Below are positions 1 to 11,225 of a DNA stretch of 64,000 nucleotides, piece by piece. Position numbers and translations under genes: made by a program. Position 1 is the first letter of the stretch, and each line of letters opens with the position of its first letter. The notes below the pieces were generated by a model. The model was not told the DNA's origin. It saw only the letters and a program-made list of their open reading frames with translations, and did no database searches. The DNA is from Mesotaenium endlicherianum (taxonomy: Eukaryota; Streptophyta; Zygnematophyceae; Zygnematales; Mesotaeniaceae), in contig WELA01012983.1 in assembly GCA_009602735.1 (NCBI GenBank), positions 407,592-471,591 on the forward strand, written 5' to 3'.

Positions 1-668
1 GGGGGGGGGGGGGGGAGAGGGAGAGAGATTCTTGCAAATAGGCTTGGTGGCTCAAATTGCACCTCACTCTTTCGGCTGCCTTGACCTCTATGTGTGCATG
101 CATGCATGTGTGCCATTGGCTGTCATTGGCCTTGCCTGTCACAAGAGGAAGGGGGTGGGGGGGGGTGGGGTTGGGTCGTAAGGCGTGGAAGTGTCTTGGC
201 TCTTGGATGGTTGGCTGTGTGTGGGCTGACAGAGAAAAAGTGAGGTTGCGGGTCGGGTGCCTTCTGGCAAATGCTGCTGCACCGCGTGCATTTAACAAGC
301 ACCATTTTTCGGTCGATGCCTGCTCTTTGCCATACATAAGAGCGGAATAGCTGGACCTTCTCTTCCTCTACAATGCATAATGCCGCTTGTGCTCATGCCT
401 CACAGGAGAAGCAACATGGACGTGAGGTGGGCGGTAGGCCGCGCTGCGCGTGCTTGCATTCAACAGCAGGTCGGGCAATATTCTCATGCACCAGCCTCGG
501 AGACAGCTACAGACAGTCTTCTTTGTGCTGGCAGGAAGCTGAATCCGCTTAGGGAATCCCCTGCCAAGATCGAGGTGGCAGTGATTTGAGAGCCCAGAGT
601 GTTCCAATTATCTTCTTCTATGTCACCTCACATGGTGCAACTGGGCCTGCTTTGTACGTGATTGCAGG
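1..668. other. Non-coding left edge, probable intron sequence
   Basis: A run of 15 G opens the window and a G-rich tract lies near 149-170. No open frame here has protein-like composition that I recognise. The stretch ends in TGTACGTGATTGCAG, a good splice acceptor directly before the coiled-coil exon at 669, so at least the right part is probably an intron of that gene. Earlier exons were not identified. Confidence 0.4.
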
Positions 669-2431
669 CGAAGGAAGCCAGCAGGACGCTTCAGGAGCTG
701 GAGCACCAGCTGGCGGTCGAGCAGCACGCCCACTTGGCGGAACGGCAGGCGAGAGTGGCAATGGAGGAGAAGCTGAAGGAGCAGAGGGCTGTGGCAGCGC
801 AGGCGCTGGCGGACGCGCGGGAGGCCCAGGGGAAGGCTGTGGCGGCAGTGGTGTTGCAGGCCAGGGAGGCCACGGCGGCTGTAGCGCAGGTCCAGGCCAG
901 CTCGGCCTCCGCGGCCGCTACAGCCGTGGCGGAGGCGGAGAGGGTTGTGGCGCAGGCGAGGAGCGCTGCGCTGGCTGGCGGCTTGTACGACGTCGCGCCG
1001 CCCAGTATGAACGCCTCCCTGGACAGCTCGGGTGCCTCTTACATCAGCGCTGCCACCGCAGCCGCCATCGCCACCAGGCCCGGGGGCGCTACAGGCGGAG
1101 ATGCTACAGGCGGGTTGCTGGCCTTGAGCGCACTCGGCGGCGGCAGCGGCGCTACAGCTGGCGCGCATGGGCTCCCCGCCGGTTTGGGTTTTGGAAGCGG
1201 TATTGCGGCAGTCCAGACGTCGACAGAGAGCCTGTTCAGCCTGAGGAGCGGCCCCAGCGCCAGCGGCAGCACCAGCTCCGGTAGCCAGAGCTACAGCCAC
1301 GGGTCAGTGGAGATGGTCGGGTGTGGCGCCGCAAGCGGGAGGTTTGACGAGACGGCCGCACCAAGGTGGTGGGGCCAGGAGGGCGATGAGGGAGCGGAGG
1401 CGACCGGTGGCAGCAGGTGGGTGCCGGGCGCAGAGCCGGGGCAGCAGGAGGGGGGGGCATACCCCTCGCCCGAAGATCACCACCACCAGCAGGAGCAGCA
1501 GCAGCAGGACCAACACGCGAGGGTCGGCATACTGAAAGCTTCTGGGGAGAGGAGGGTGGTGGGGCATGACGAGGCGGAGCACCATCAGCAGAGGGCCAGG
1601 GATGCTGTGGAATTGCCACCTGGCAGCGGGGGCGGCGGCCCCTCCTCCTCTTCCTTCCTTGCCATGCCCAGTGCCCAGGCCAAGGCCAGAGCCGTGCCAG
1701 CAAGGTATGCCTTCCCTGGCGGCAACCCGGCCCCTGGGACGCCCCAGAACTCAAGCAAGCACCCCCGACGCCTCGTGGGCGGCCCCCAGCCACACTTGGG
1801 GTCGAGTTTGAAGCCCACCTCCACTCCTCTCACCCTCGCCTCCTCCTTCGCCCTCTCCCGGCCCTCCTTCCACAGTGCGGATGACGGTAGACCCAGTGCT
1901 GCAAGCGGCGCGAGAGAGCGCAGAAGCTCCATGGGGATGAGGGCGAGTGCTCCAATCACAGCCTCGTCGGGGCTGAACCCTGGGCCGTACGAGCCCCATG
2001 GGCCAGGGGATTACGCCGTGCCTGTGTCTGCCGGAGCCACCATCGGCTCCACGCCCGGCGGCGGCTTCAGGCCCGGGCCAGCTCTGGGAAGGCCTCCTCT
2101 CTCCGGCTTGAAGCAGAACCGCCCGATGGACTATCTGGACCGGTTTGAGGAGTACAAGAAGAGGAAGGGCGACGGCATCCAAGATGCGATGGGGGCTGCT
2201 CCGCTGGCGGGAGTGCTGCCGGGTCTGGGCATGGCACTCGGAGTTGGAGGCGGGCCCCTCTCTGAGAGCAAGCCTCCCAGGACCGTGAGTGCCTCTCGAC
2301 TGGCGGGTCGCACTGGCATGGGTGCTCAGCGGGTAAAGACGGGCAAAGCAGCAACTTCTCGGGCCACCATCCAGTCAGCACCAATCAGGCCTACAATGAT
2401 TTCGGACTCAAGGGAACGCTCCTGGCAGTAG
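669..2431 (+). CDS. Terminal exon of a coiled-coil, Gly/Ala/Ser-rich protein of unknown function
   Basis: The open frame runs about 587 codons to a TAG at 2429-2431. It is entered through a clear splice acceptor (GATTGCAG) at 668, so I treat it as the last exon of a larger gene whose start is upstream or outside the window. The first 100 or so residues are a heptad-rich coiled coil (LQELEHQLAVEQHAHLAERQ) followed by Ala/Val/Glu-rich helices. The middle is low complexity, with Gly/Ser/Ala stretches and a His/Gln run near 1481-1515. A more ordered patch near the end, MDYLDRFEEYKKRKGDG, precedes a basic Ser/Arg/Thr tail. This architecture resembles the tails of plant kinesins and other microtubule-associated proteins, but no motor or named domain is present, so the function is open. 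High GC keeps other frames open by chance. The shift from coding composition to AT-rich sequence right after the stop supports the 3' end. Confidence 0.6.
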
Positions 2432-2606
2432 TGAGAGTGCAAGTGTGTTGTTGTATACTGGTGTTTTTTCTGCTTTTGTTCAAAATCAGAGCTACTGATG
2501 CTGGAAAAGTATACTTGCAGACATATAGAGCGGCTAGGCACGAGAATTGGTTAGAGCTTGCATGCATGTACAACTTACGAGGGATTTTCAATAGACGCCA
2601 TGTCTT

Positions 2607-2612
2607 AATAAA
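2607..2612 (+). terminator. Candidate polyadenylation signal of the coiled-coil gene
   Basis: An AATAAA hexamer lies about 175 nt after the stop codon at 2431, in AT-rich sequence, the usual setting for a plant 3' UTR. No other AATAAA was seen closer to the stop. Confidence 0.4.
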
Positions 2613-4662
2613 GTACATGTGCTCTGAGTTGCTGATGGTAGGAGAAGGTCCAGATGTGCACCACAGTGGATCACCACTGGCTGCCACCGCCAGCACTGGT
2701 GCTCTGTGGTTGTTACCCACTGGTGCCACCAAAGTCCGGCAAACTACGGCAAAATATCGTAACTAATAATCATTGAAGCAGAAGCCATGTATGTCATAAA
2801 CTAAATATTTTTTTTCATATAAGTATAGTTGGTATTAATCTGCATCGAGAACGCATCTTAGCTCTTGGACAATTTGACGTCGATGTGTAGTAAAAATGGT
2901 CAAATACACTCTCAGCTTGTTATAGATGTTGCTGATTGGAAATTGCATAAATGAATCTGATGGAGGTTCATTGTATATAAAATAATTGCTTTCAATCTCA
3001 TTGTTTTCAAATTTTTATAAAGCTCGAGAAACGTGTGGAGTCCCCATGGTGACAAAGTCAAAGAGTTAGCGGAAAAAGTACCCCCAGAGTGTCCAATCTT
3101 AAGCGGGCAAATCTCTGCCCATCGCACTTCTTCCTTAAGCGAAGTTGTCCGTGTACAAGTGGACATGGAGAAGGCAATCTTTTGCAAGTTCTCTTAACTT
3201 TGTTGCTTGTGAAGTGTATAAAAAGGTCGCCCGGACTTTAAAAATGTAAAAATCAATGAGACTGAAAGCAGTTAATTCATACCAAGGTCTAGCATGTCTT
3301 GTGCTGCACTCATAAATTTCAGTGAACATCTCCCCCTTACGGCGCAACCCCCGACCATCACCACTGACTCGCTCTGGCTTTAACGCCGCCGCCGCAGTGT
3401 GCTCTGAAGGCGGGTATCCCGGCTGTAACGTCTTCACCTGTAGCGTCCTCGGACCTGGTGGAAATGGCGGCCAGCCATTGCCCTCTAGAGCAGCTAGGTA
3501 TGAAAATTATTTAGAGCTTGCATGCATGTAGATATGCAAATACTGAAGAAGAAATCAAACGCATGCATGTGAGGCTTTTAGAAAAGGGTTGCAGGTAGAT
3601 ATTGTAGATTGTTCGGTAGTAGAGCAAGACACATTACTAGCTACAAGATAGACTTCTATAGACGAGTATTGCGAGTGAATTAAAAGGTCTACTGTGCTGA
3701 CCAAGTTCTCCCCCGAGGCATGAGAGACTTTACATTAAGCCAAGCTCATAAATTTATTTGTTTATTTTGTCCCTTGGTTATTTGCTAGATAGCGATTGGC
3801 AGTACCTCTTTATGAATGACAGCTTTCATTAATTCACCATGAGTGTCCCCGCCACTCACATACGCGGATAGCTAGGCCTGTAGAAACATGTGTCCTGCTG
3901 CAATAGCTTTTTTTTTGTCATGTGAAATTGAACTCATCTCACTAGAATCACAAATTTAATATGTTGGCACTATATTCAACCACCAGGCTACTTCATCTGC
4001 CGACATATTTGCCAAGTGTAGTCAGTCTGGTGCACTGGCACAAGCCCTGGGCTGGCACTCCACTGCACTGGCACTGCACTGCACTGCACTGGCACTGCAC
4101 TGCACTGCACTGGCACCAACACGTGCTTTATGATATTCGAGCATTTGACAATTAAGCTACACAAGCCGTAGAAGGGCAGATACACAAAAGCTTTGCAAAA
4201 AAGTCACACTGATCCCACATAGTTTCTTCTACAGTGGCAAATTGCTTGAAGGGCCTCACAAATGGCCAAGAGCACCCTTGCACATTGGTGGTTGCTATGA
4301 CAACTTGGTTAATTACCTGAAGGCTACGCATATAGACATGTAGTTGGTTGGAAAAGATGGTCACTTGGCGCTAACAAAATGCTCCTATTTATTTAGAATA
4401 AAATTGCTCGTTGGGCTAGATAAGAGCCGAATAATGACAAGAAGTAACAATGCAACTACTTGTCCTGCACATGGAGTGTTGATACTTGCGATTACCAATG
4501 ATACTTGCAAGTCAAACAGCTCCTCACTTCAGAAATTATCATATTCCCTACAATCTGCCGTCCAAGCTCCATGTACTACACTCTATGCTTCCTCAGCAAT
4601 GTCTCTTCGTATGATTTTAGTTTCTAAGCAGCAGGACCCCTACATAATCAAGCTCCCATCTC
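2613..4662. other. Intergenic region without recognised genes
   Basis: AT-rich sequence with only short, composition-poor open frames. A motif of about 45 nt (gagc.gctaggYaYgaRaattRgttagagcttgcatgcatgta in spirit) occurs at 2527-2571 and again at 3486-3530, so the two 3' flanks share a short degenerate repeat. A GCACT-type minisatellite lies at 4052-4116. Confidence 0.4.
4052..4116. repeat. GCACT/TGGCAC minisatellite
   Basis: About 65 nt built from CTGGCAC and repeated CTGCA/GCACT pentamers, with a higher-order unit GGCACTGCACTGCACTGCACT occurring twice in a row. It is simple sequence and not a gene. Confidence 0.8.
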
Positions 4663-4668
4663 TTTATT
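4663..4668 (-). terminator. Candidate polyadenylation signal of the LITAF-domain gene
   Basis: TTTATT on the plus strand reads AATAAA on the minus strand, about 300 nt beyond the stop of the LITAF-domain gene. Plausible by position only. Confidence 0.3.
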
Positions 4669-4969
4669 CACAAAAGCACAAAAGATTTTGCTAGGAAAGT
4701 CAAACCAGAAATGCGTAGCTTGGTCTTGTCCACTGAGGAGGATCTACAACTGCGCAAGGGTCGTTCTTCCGAAACTCCCCAACCTGCCAAACAGATCAAG
4801 ATTATGGGCCATAACAAAGTTGTCTCCACATGTTCAATTGTCTCAGAGCAGAACTGGCTAGAGGTTTAAAAGCAAAACAATCTAACATACCAGACAATCA
4901 TTGTGAACGAAGTCTTTCGCTCAGCATACAGCGCACTAAGTTGGACACCATGGACATATTTTGCATGAT

Positions 4970-6083
4970 TTATACCTTCTGACCGCAGGCTGGGCAATGG
5001 TGTTGTTTATGCCAAAGGCAGCTTCCTGGAAACAAGAAACACACTCCCACCATTGTGATAACACATCCAAGGCAGGCTGCTACACTAAGCGATGACCTGC
5101 TCAGCCACATGGAAGATACGAATTGGAATAAGCCTCAAAACACCTGGGCAAAACATATGACTTTATGCGGGCCATTGTCAACCAATAACAATGCCCAAAG
5201 CCAGACCAAAAATGAAAAAAGGCATTGAAATCGAGAAGTCTGCACTTTATGCCCCCCGTTATTGCATGGTGCGGCTGACAAACGACGTAATTACTCTCCA
5301 CTATGTTCAATCTTGAAGCTGAATATGGAAATTAGTCAACTAGACCAGTGGCTGCTAAACACCATCTATGCAAATACGTGTTGTAAAACAGGCCCAGGGC
5401 TAGAAAGCATGACTAGTGAAGAATCTTTACATCTCGAATGCAAAATCAGTTCAAACATACGAGGATAATATCCTACTAGCTCAACACCAACTCCTTCACG
5501 TTGAAGTAATTGCAACGTTTCTCCTTGCCCGGCCAAAGAAAATCCACCTGACATTTGTCAATCCCTTCTGACCACAATTAGGACACTGGAAAGGAGCAGG
5601 AGTGTCTCCATAAAACGTCTCCCTGATGTTTAGGGCCCCTGGATGATTAACAATAGCGCCAGTAGGAATAGCAGAGTCATAAAATGGTCCTTGCTGAGTC
5701 TGGATGTGCATGATGTTGGATTGAGGGGGCGCCATTGTAGGCTGGTAGCCCCCAGGAGGATAGCTTCCTTGAAAATTAGAATTAGGAGCATACGACTGAA
5801 AGCTGGAATTGCCTTGTACATATCCTTGATTTGAAGCCAGGCCTTGTTGATTAGGTGCATAGGGAATCCCAATTGCAGGCTCTCCTTGAGCTGGATTTGT
5901 TAGTGGTGGAGTCTGGGAGGAAGAGAAAGCAGTTACACCCCCACCCGTTGCAGGCAAGCCACCAGGTGGTACAGATGGAGGGTTAACATCTGTAATAGAA
6001 TAGGTGTATCGGGGACGCTGATCAGATGACATCGAAGGATCCTTCTCACCAGCCATAACCTCTAGCTGGCCACTGAATGACAC
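4970..6083 (-). CDS. LITAF-domain membrane-associated protein, two exons
   Basis: Two exons on the minus strand give a 220-residue protein. Exon 1 is 6083-5548 and ends in phase 2 at a GTGGAT donor. The intron is 5547-5097 (451 nt) and ends GCTGAGCAG. Exon 2 is 5096-4970 with stop TAA at 4972-4970. Residues 1-160 are Pro/Gln/Gly/Asn-rich and probably disordered. Residues 167-170 are CPNC, the first half of a LITAF zinc site. Exon 2 supplies the hydrophobic stretch VAACLGCVITMVGVCFLFPG and the closing HHCPACG at 211-217, the second CxxC. LITAF domains bind one zinc through the two CxxC knuckles while the hydrophobic segment dips into the cytosolic face of endosomal or plasma membranes. Plant relatives are linked to membrane-associated control of cell death. 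The splice joint preserves the family's spacing between the two halves, which supports the model. A second Met ten codons in (MAGEKD) could also be the start, and 5' UTR introns cannot be excluded. Confidence 0.88.
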
Positions 6084-7354
6084 TCTTAAGAATTAACTTT
6101 ACCGCAATGACTAGAAAAGGAACAGTAGCAGACAACGGAATGAAGCCAATCCTTCAGCCTGTAAAGGATGCGAGTAGCAGCGACAGTAATGACGCCGGGG
6201 AAGATACCAAGCACTGAGTCTATAAAGGAATGGCTTCGTGAAGTACAAAGAAAAGCGACCAGTCTACGCGAGGTACAAGCAGGACGGACCTTCTGAGCAC
6301 AACCCGCTCTACTTGCATGGAAAAAGACGTTCTCGAAGAAAATTCGAGGCAACGGGACCTCCAAAAACTGGAATTGGTGATGCATGAGGGGCAGCATGTG
6401 GCATCACGGTCAGGCATAGGCAGGCACACTGCACAGGCGGGCATTTAGTGACAACTTGACAGCCTTAATAGTCGTAAGCAATCGTAAGCTGTCGAAAGCA
6501 GCTGTTCAAATTGGCTCAAATCTCCTGCATTCGGACCCAGTCCCGCCTTCATCCCATCTACTTTAATGAACACTTTCCACTTTTGCCAAGAATGACTTTA
6601 AAGTAACTACGTGTCATTATATGACATGCCCGCCCATTATTGTTGACTGGAGTCCTCCACTACCCCCAGTATTCCCACACATTGGGCAAACTTACAAATA
6701 CTTGTAATAGACTAAGTGAAAAGAAAGTAAATCTCCCCCTTCTTTCTTAATCGTGCGCCTTGATACACCTTCATTAAACCTAACGAAGTTTGGTTGACTC
6801 TACCCCTAGTTAACACTAGATGGCCCAACAGAATGTATGCTCTTTGGCCCAACAACTACCTTCACTGAAACTTTTTCTCAAAGCTCGTTTTTGATCCAAA
6901 TAAGTTGTCTCCTAAAGCTTCTAGAAGGTCAAATCACAATCTAGGTCACCATACATTTTTTTTGAAATATTTTTTCCTGCCCAGAACACTTCAAAACTTG
7001 TTTTCCATAAAACGATCGACAAAACTGCACATTTTGAGTGACTACCACATCCAATTGACTCAATTCCAGAGATTCTTATTTTTGCCACAGTTGCCTGCCT
7101 ATATGGGTAAGGAGTGTGATCACAAAATTTTAGACTTATAACTCTAATATCCTAGGAGTCGTAGCATTTGGGAACTGGAGGTCGTATTTGGCCCCCTACT
7201 TTTTGCATGGCCCAACAAGAGATGTATTGTCAGCTTCACAAAACACACCCTATCAAGCTCAATACAAGATCTTTGAATATGAGATTTAAGATTATACTAT
7301 ATAAGATGGCAACGTTTTTGAAAAAGATTCTTTTCTTTTTGTATTTATATCGCA
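6084..7354. other. AT-rich region upstream of the LITAF-domain gene
   Basis: Likely promoter, 5' UTR and intergenic sequence of the minus-strand LITAF-domain gene. Open frames here (for example near 6086-6444 on the minus strand and 6905-7491 on the plus strand) lack recognisable domains. No element ends were found before the family A LTR homology begins near 7355. Confidence 0.4.
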
Positions 7355-8577
7355 ACTATTCATTTGACGGTACCGCACGCGTAACGCAAGTTACAACCCC
7401 AAGTACGGTAGTCCACGCTGACCACAGGTCCATTAGTTGGCCACTGAAGGGTCAGACTTGGCACAGAATACGTGCAGGATTGATGAAGTGATCTCGACCG
7501 CCAGGGGTGAAGCAGGGATTAACGGCCCCGTCAGTTGGATAGCTGACCAAGCCGAGGTCGCAAGACTGAACAGCTCGGCTGAGAAGTTGGCATGATCAAG
7601 TGACCATGTGAAGACTCCCAGTCAGCCGTAAAGCTGACTGTGTTGCAGACATGCAAGCGTCACACGGAGCCCAAGCGCTGACTAGACGGCGCTCTCAGTC
7701 GTTGGACTCGGGCCGAGACTGACACAACTTAAGCAACCAGCCCAAGGGCGTGGGTCGCCAACGTCACGCACTCCTGCATGCTAATTGACGAGCTAAGACA
7801 GTCGAGCGGTAAGCTCGAGGCATGCATGGTTGAGTGGAAGGACACGCAGTCTGGAAACTCTCGAGGGAGAGAATCTTGCATGCAGGATGCCTAGATAAGG
7901 CACGAGGGTTGCATGCACACGCCTCATTCTTGCCACCCACATTTGCCAGTGAAGCAGAAGGAGCGCAAGAGAAAGAGAGTAGGGCGCCAAGAAGAAGGAG
8001 TTCCCAAGGCCATAGAAGAGCCTAGGAGGCACGCTTCAGCCGACGCTTGAAGATTTTCCTCTTTGTGTATCATAGAAAAGTTAGGAGTAAGGAGTTCCCA
8101 AGGGGGAACCTTTGATAGCCAGAAGCGAGAGCTTACAAAATAGAATCTGTTAGAAGTTCTAGCAAATGAACCAGATCAAACACCACAGGTGTGCATGAAC
8201 ACATAAAATGGTGAGTGCTGTGTTACTTTCTAAGTTCTCAGAAGTCTCATTTGTCGAATTGTTGATAGCAAGAATAGTATTAACAAGTAAAGCTCTCAGT
8301 GATTAATTGAGTGAGCCCAGACGAGCAGTGATAACTGCTAAGGCGTGGTATTGAGCGAAGAGCTCAAACCAGGCCAGCATAGATGCTTAGTTTCAGAGTT
8401 TTGTAAGCTGTGACTTTGTGAAAGTTAAGCGAAAGTCTTGGAAGGCGATTTTCTCTGAATCTAGCATTGCCTGTTAAATTGCTTTGACGTGACTCCTGCA
8501 AACTAAAATTTGTTCACTCTGCAAACCCTCAACTTGGGCAAAAGGCTGTTTGGAAGTAAGACGCTTCTGTCCTGAAT
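7355..8577 (+). repeat. Family A LTR (5' side, incomplete)
   Basis: Colinear with the LTR starting at 52493, clearly diverged by many substitutions and indels. It ends near the shared CGCTTCTGTCCT. No perfect primer-binding site for initiator Met was seen just after it, unlike families B, C and D. Confidence 0.65.
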
Positions 8578-8594
8578 CTGAGAACTTCAGTTGA

Positions 8595-9229
8595 TTGGTT
8601 CACGTTAATAAGGATTCCCAAGCGAATTGGGGATTGAGGCCTATAAAGGCTGTCGGTGTTCATTCTGGAAGGGGCCCCGGAGAAGTTCAAGTGTATATGC
8701 GGTTGAGGAGTGGAAGGATATATCATCCTGTGGAGCTTGTGGAAGGCTCTGACTCCAGCCAGAGTCCACGAAGGAGTGAGACATCTGAGCAAGCTGATAA
8801 CCTGTGGAGAGAGCTACCGTCGGAAGACGAGTTGCAAAACAACTCTGCAAACAGTGAGACTCCGTATAACGCACGTATTAATGCATCTGGTTTGGGTAAG
8901 GAACGAAGCACAGAGGAAGAAGTTTGTGTCTGCTGGTCACCTTTTGAGATAACTAGTGAAGATAGGGATAAAAGTTCTGAGTTCAAGCTGTCCACAAAGT
9001 GTTTCAGTGGACGAACCGGTGGAAATAGTCTCACTTTCGAAAAGTTTGATGAGATCTATTGGGCGGATATCTTTGAAAAGGTCCGAAAGGATGCTTCATA
9101 CACTCAGTATGTTGCATTTATAAGCCTGCTTCAGTACTTGGACAAGGATGCCTTGCTACTCTATCGTTAATTTCGGAAGGATGAAAGCCTTATCCAAGAA
9201 TGGGCATTTGGAGAGAAAAAGAAGGCAAG
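8595..9229 (+). pseudogene. Family A gag-like region (fossil)
   Basis: The frame begins soon after the LTR with acidic and Ser-rich sequence containing MRLRSGRIYHPVELVE, the RLRSGR lead-in that many plant-type gag and gag-pol proteins share. A helical part follows (FDEIYWADIFEKVRKDASYTQ). It stops at the solo LTR inserted at 9230, and related sequence resumes at 9950. Assigned to gag from position after the LTR and from composition; no zinc knuckle is visible. Confidence 0.5.
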
Positions 9230-9949
9230 TGTAATGAATCAGTATATTAGTAGATATAACATTCATTTAAGTATAATAGTTACTATAGTTCAGCCTACTA
9301 AATTCTAGTTGTTAATCAGTCTGCTGGATTTCATATATAATATCAGTGTAATGACTCAGCCGGAAGCAGCAGGCTGATGTCAGCTTCAGTCAGCTTGCTG
9401 ACACATTCTTTGACAGCCAGCTGACTTCCGTACTCGGTAGCAGCGAACTGCCTCGATATGCATCTAAGTGTGGTATGCTAGATGAATGGCCAGATGACAT
9501 CCCTATGATGGATGGCGATTCGGGATGATGGGAGATGGCGGTGGATTTGGTTAATCGAGGTCCTACCAACGTGGTTAACTCCCGGGTAGGCGGTGCCATC
9601 GCACTGACCGTTGAACAGTAAACTCATTCCATGTACATATGCTAGGCATTGCTCTCGAGTTCGGCATTCGGAAACGAGGCCAACTCTCTTGTACAGCTTA
9701 CTGAGAGAGATCTGAATCCAAGGCGAGAAGCCATTGATACGCACTGTCTTCTAACCTTGCTTATGTATGAGTTTTACTGATTGCATTAGTGATGCTAGTT
9801 TACTCGCATTTGACTAGAGTATTGTTCACTGCTAGTGTGTTGTCCTTTTGCCGTTTAACCAGTTAACGGAATATACCATACAGATTACTTGCTGATATAA
9901 AGATCTTTATTACTTGTTAATTGCCTATTTGGTAAGACGATTCATTTCA
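9230..9949 (+). mobile_element. Solo LTR of family B inside family A gag
   Basis: It starts TGTAATGAATCAGTATATTA and ends CGATTCATTTCA, the same termini as the B1 LTRs. Flanks are GCAAG on the left and GTAAG on the right, a five-base target duplication with one difference. No internal coding sequence is present, so it is a solo LTR left by LTR-LTR recombination. Confidence 0.92.
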
Positions 9950-10018
9950 GTAAGGGATTTGAAAATCCAGGAGAGGCTGCGAAGGTTCGTTTGCCCGCTT
10001 TGTCATCAAAAAAATTTA

Positions 10019-10445
10019 TGTAATGAATCAGTTCATTATTTAATTTATTTAATTTCATATATAAATACAACCGTGAATAAGTATTGTCAATGTACTCACC
10101 TGTGCAAGTTCATCTAAATGAATGTATGTCAATGTAGTGCAAATTTACTTACTTTGTCAAAAAGGTCAGCAGGATGACTTTTGTATCATAGTGTAGTTTG
10201 CTGACTCGCCCGGCTACGGACTGTCAGATAAAGAGCAATAAGGGCAGGCCATAGGGGCGAGCTACGGAGTCTCGTATATAGTCCGGATGATCTGGCCGTG
10301 CCCGAATGGTATCCTGCCGTGGCGAGTCACCTGGTGCGTGCTGCCAAGCCCTACATCGGTATTGCAATACACCCAAAGAGCACACAAATTGTCAAAATTA
10401 TTGCTCAGAAGCAGGGTTTGAGAAAGAATCTGAGGCATGAGTTTA
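10019..10445 (+). other. Unrecognised coding-like sequence on the left flank of element B1
   Basis: After about 180 nt of AT-rich sequence (which opens with 14 bases like a B LTR start, TGTAATGAATCAGT), an open stretch from about 10265 reads VPEWYPAVASHLVRAAKPY and runs into the B1 insertion site. It has normal protein composition but I do not recognise the family. It may belong to the same locus as 19291-19572. Confidence 0.3.
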
Positions 10446-11191
10446 TGTAATGAATCAGTATATTAGTAGATATAATATTCATTTAAATATAATAGTTAAT
10501 TTAGTTCAGCCTGCTGGACTTTAGTTAGTAGTCAGTCTGCTGAACTTTAGTTAATAATCAGTCTGCTGGACTTTACATAATTATCAGTTTAATGACTCGG
10601 CCAAAAGCAGCAGGCTGAAGTCAACTTAAGTCAGCTTGCTGACACATTCTTTGACAGCCAGCTGACTTCCGTGCTCGGTAGCAGCGAACTGCCTTGATAT
10701 GCATCTAAGTACCACCTGCTAGATGAATGGCCAGATGACATCCCCATGATGGATGGCTATTCGGGATGATGGGAGATGGCGGTGGATTTGGTTAACCGAG
10801 GTCCTACCAACGTGGTTAACTCCCGGGTAGGCGGTGCCATCGCACTGACCGTTGAACAGTAAACTCATTCCATGTACATATGCTAGGCATTGCTCTCGAG
10901 TTCGGCATTCGGAAACGAGGCCAACTCTCTTGTACAGCTTACTGAGAGAGATCTGAATCCAAGGCGAGAAGCCATTGATACGCACTGTCTTCTAACCTTG
11001 CTTATGTATGAGTTTACTGATTTGCATTATTGATGCTAGTTTACTCGCATTTGACTTACGAGTATTATTCACTGCTAGTGTATTGTCCTTTGCCGTTTAA
11101 CCAGTTAACGGAAATTGCCATCAAGATTACTTGCTGATATAAAGATCTTTATTAATTGTTAATCGCCTATTTGGTAAGTCGATTCAAATCA
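10446..11191 (+). repeat. 5' LTR of element B1
   Basis: 746 bp, TG...CA ends. Near its start a unit of about 35 nt with the core CAGtCTGCTGrACTTTA is repeated three times. A TATAAA at 11138-11143 sits only about 48 nt from the LTR end, giving a candidate promoter with a very short R-U5. Confidence 0.95.
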
Positions 11192-11192
11192 G

Positions 11193-11204
11193 TGGTATCG
11201 GAGC
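11193..11204 (+). promoter_or_regulatory. Primer-binding site of element B1
   Basis: TGGTATCGGAGC one base after the LTR. It matches the usual initiator-Met tRNA 3' end complement (TGGTATCAGAGC) except for one base. Confidence 0.9.
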
Positions 11205-11225
11205 AGTTATCACAGTCTTCTTTGT

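Larger units (their letters stand above)
7355..10018 (+). mobile_element. Family A LTR retrotransposon, 5' remnant (LTR and part of gag), broken
   Basis: Sequence from about 7355 to 8577 matches the family A LTR at 52800-54023 in order and orientation (shared blocks around CTTGACGGTGCCGCACGCG, AAGAAGGAGTTCCCAAGGCC and GGAAGTAAGACGCTTCTGTCC). It is followed by a gag-like frame. A solo family B LTR sits inside that gag part. The copy is an old, incomplete fossil: pol and the 3' end are not present here. The LTR also lacks its first 300 or so bases as judged from the other copy. Confidence 0.7.

Noticed and set aside
623-1300. Long minus-strand and alternative plus-strand frames over the coiled-coil exon
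   Set aside because: They are antisense or offset shadows kept open by high GC; the coiled-coil frame is the one with a splice acceptor and protein-like heptads.
6086-7491. Several 60-110-codon frames upstream of the LITAF-domain gene
   Set aside because: No family signature and unlike coding composition.
10019-10200. Another family B LTR starting TGTAATGAATCAGT
   Set aside because: Only the first 14 bases match; the rest does not follow the B LTR.
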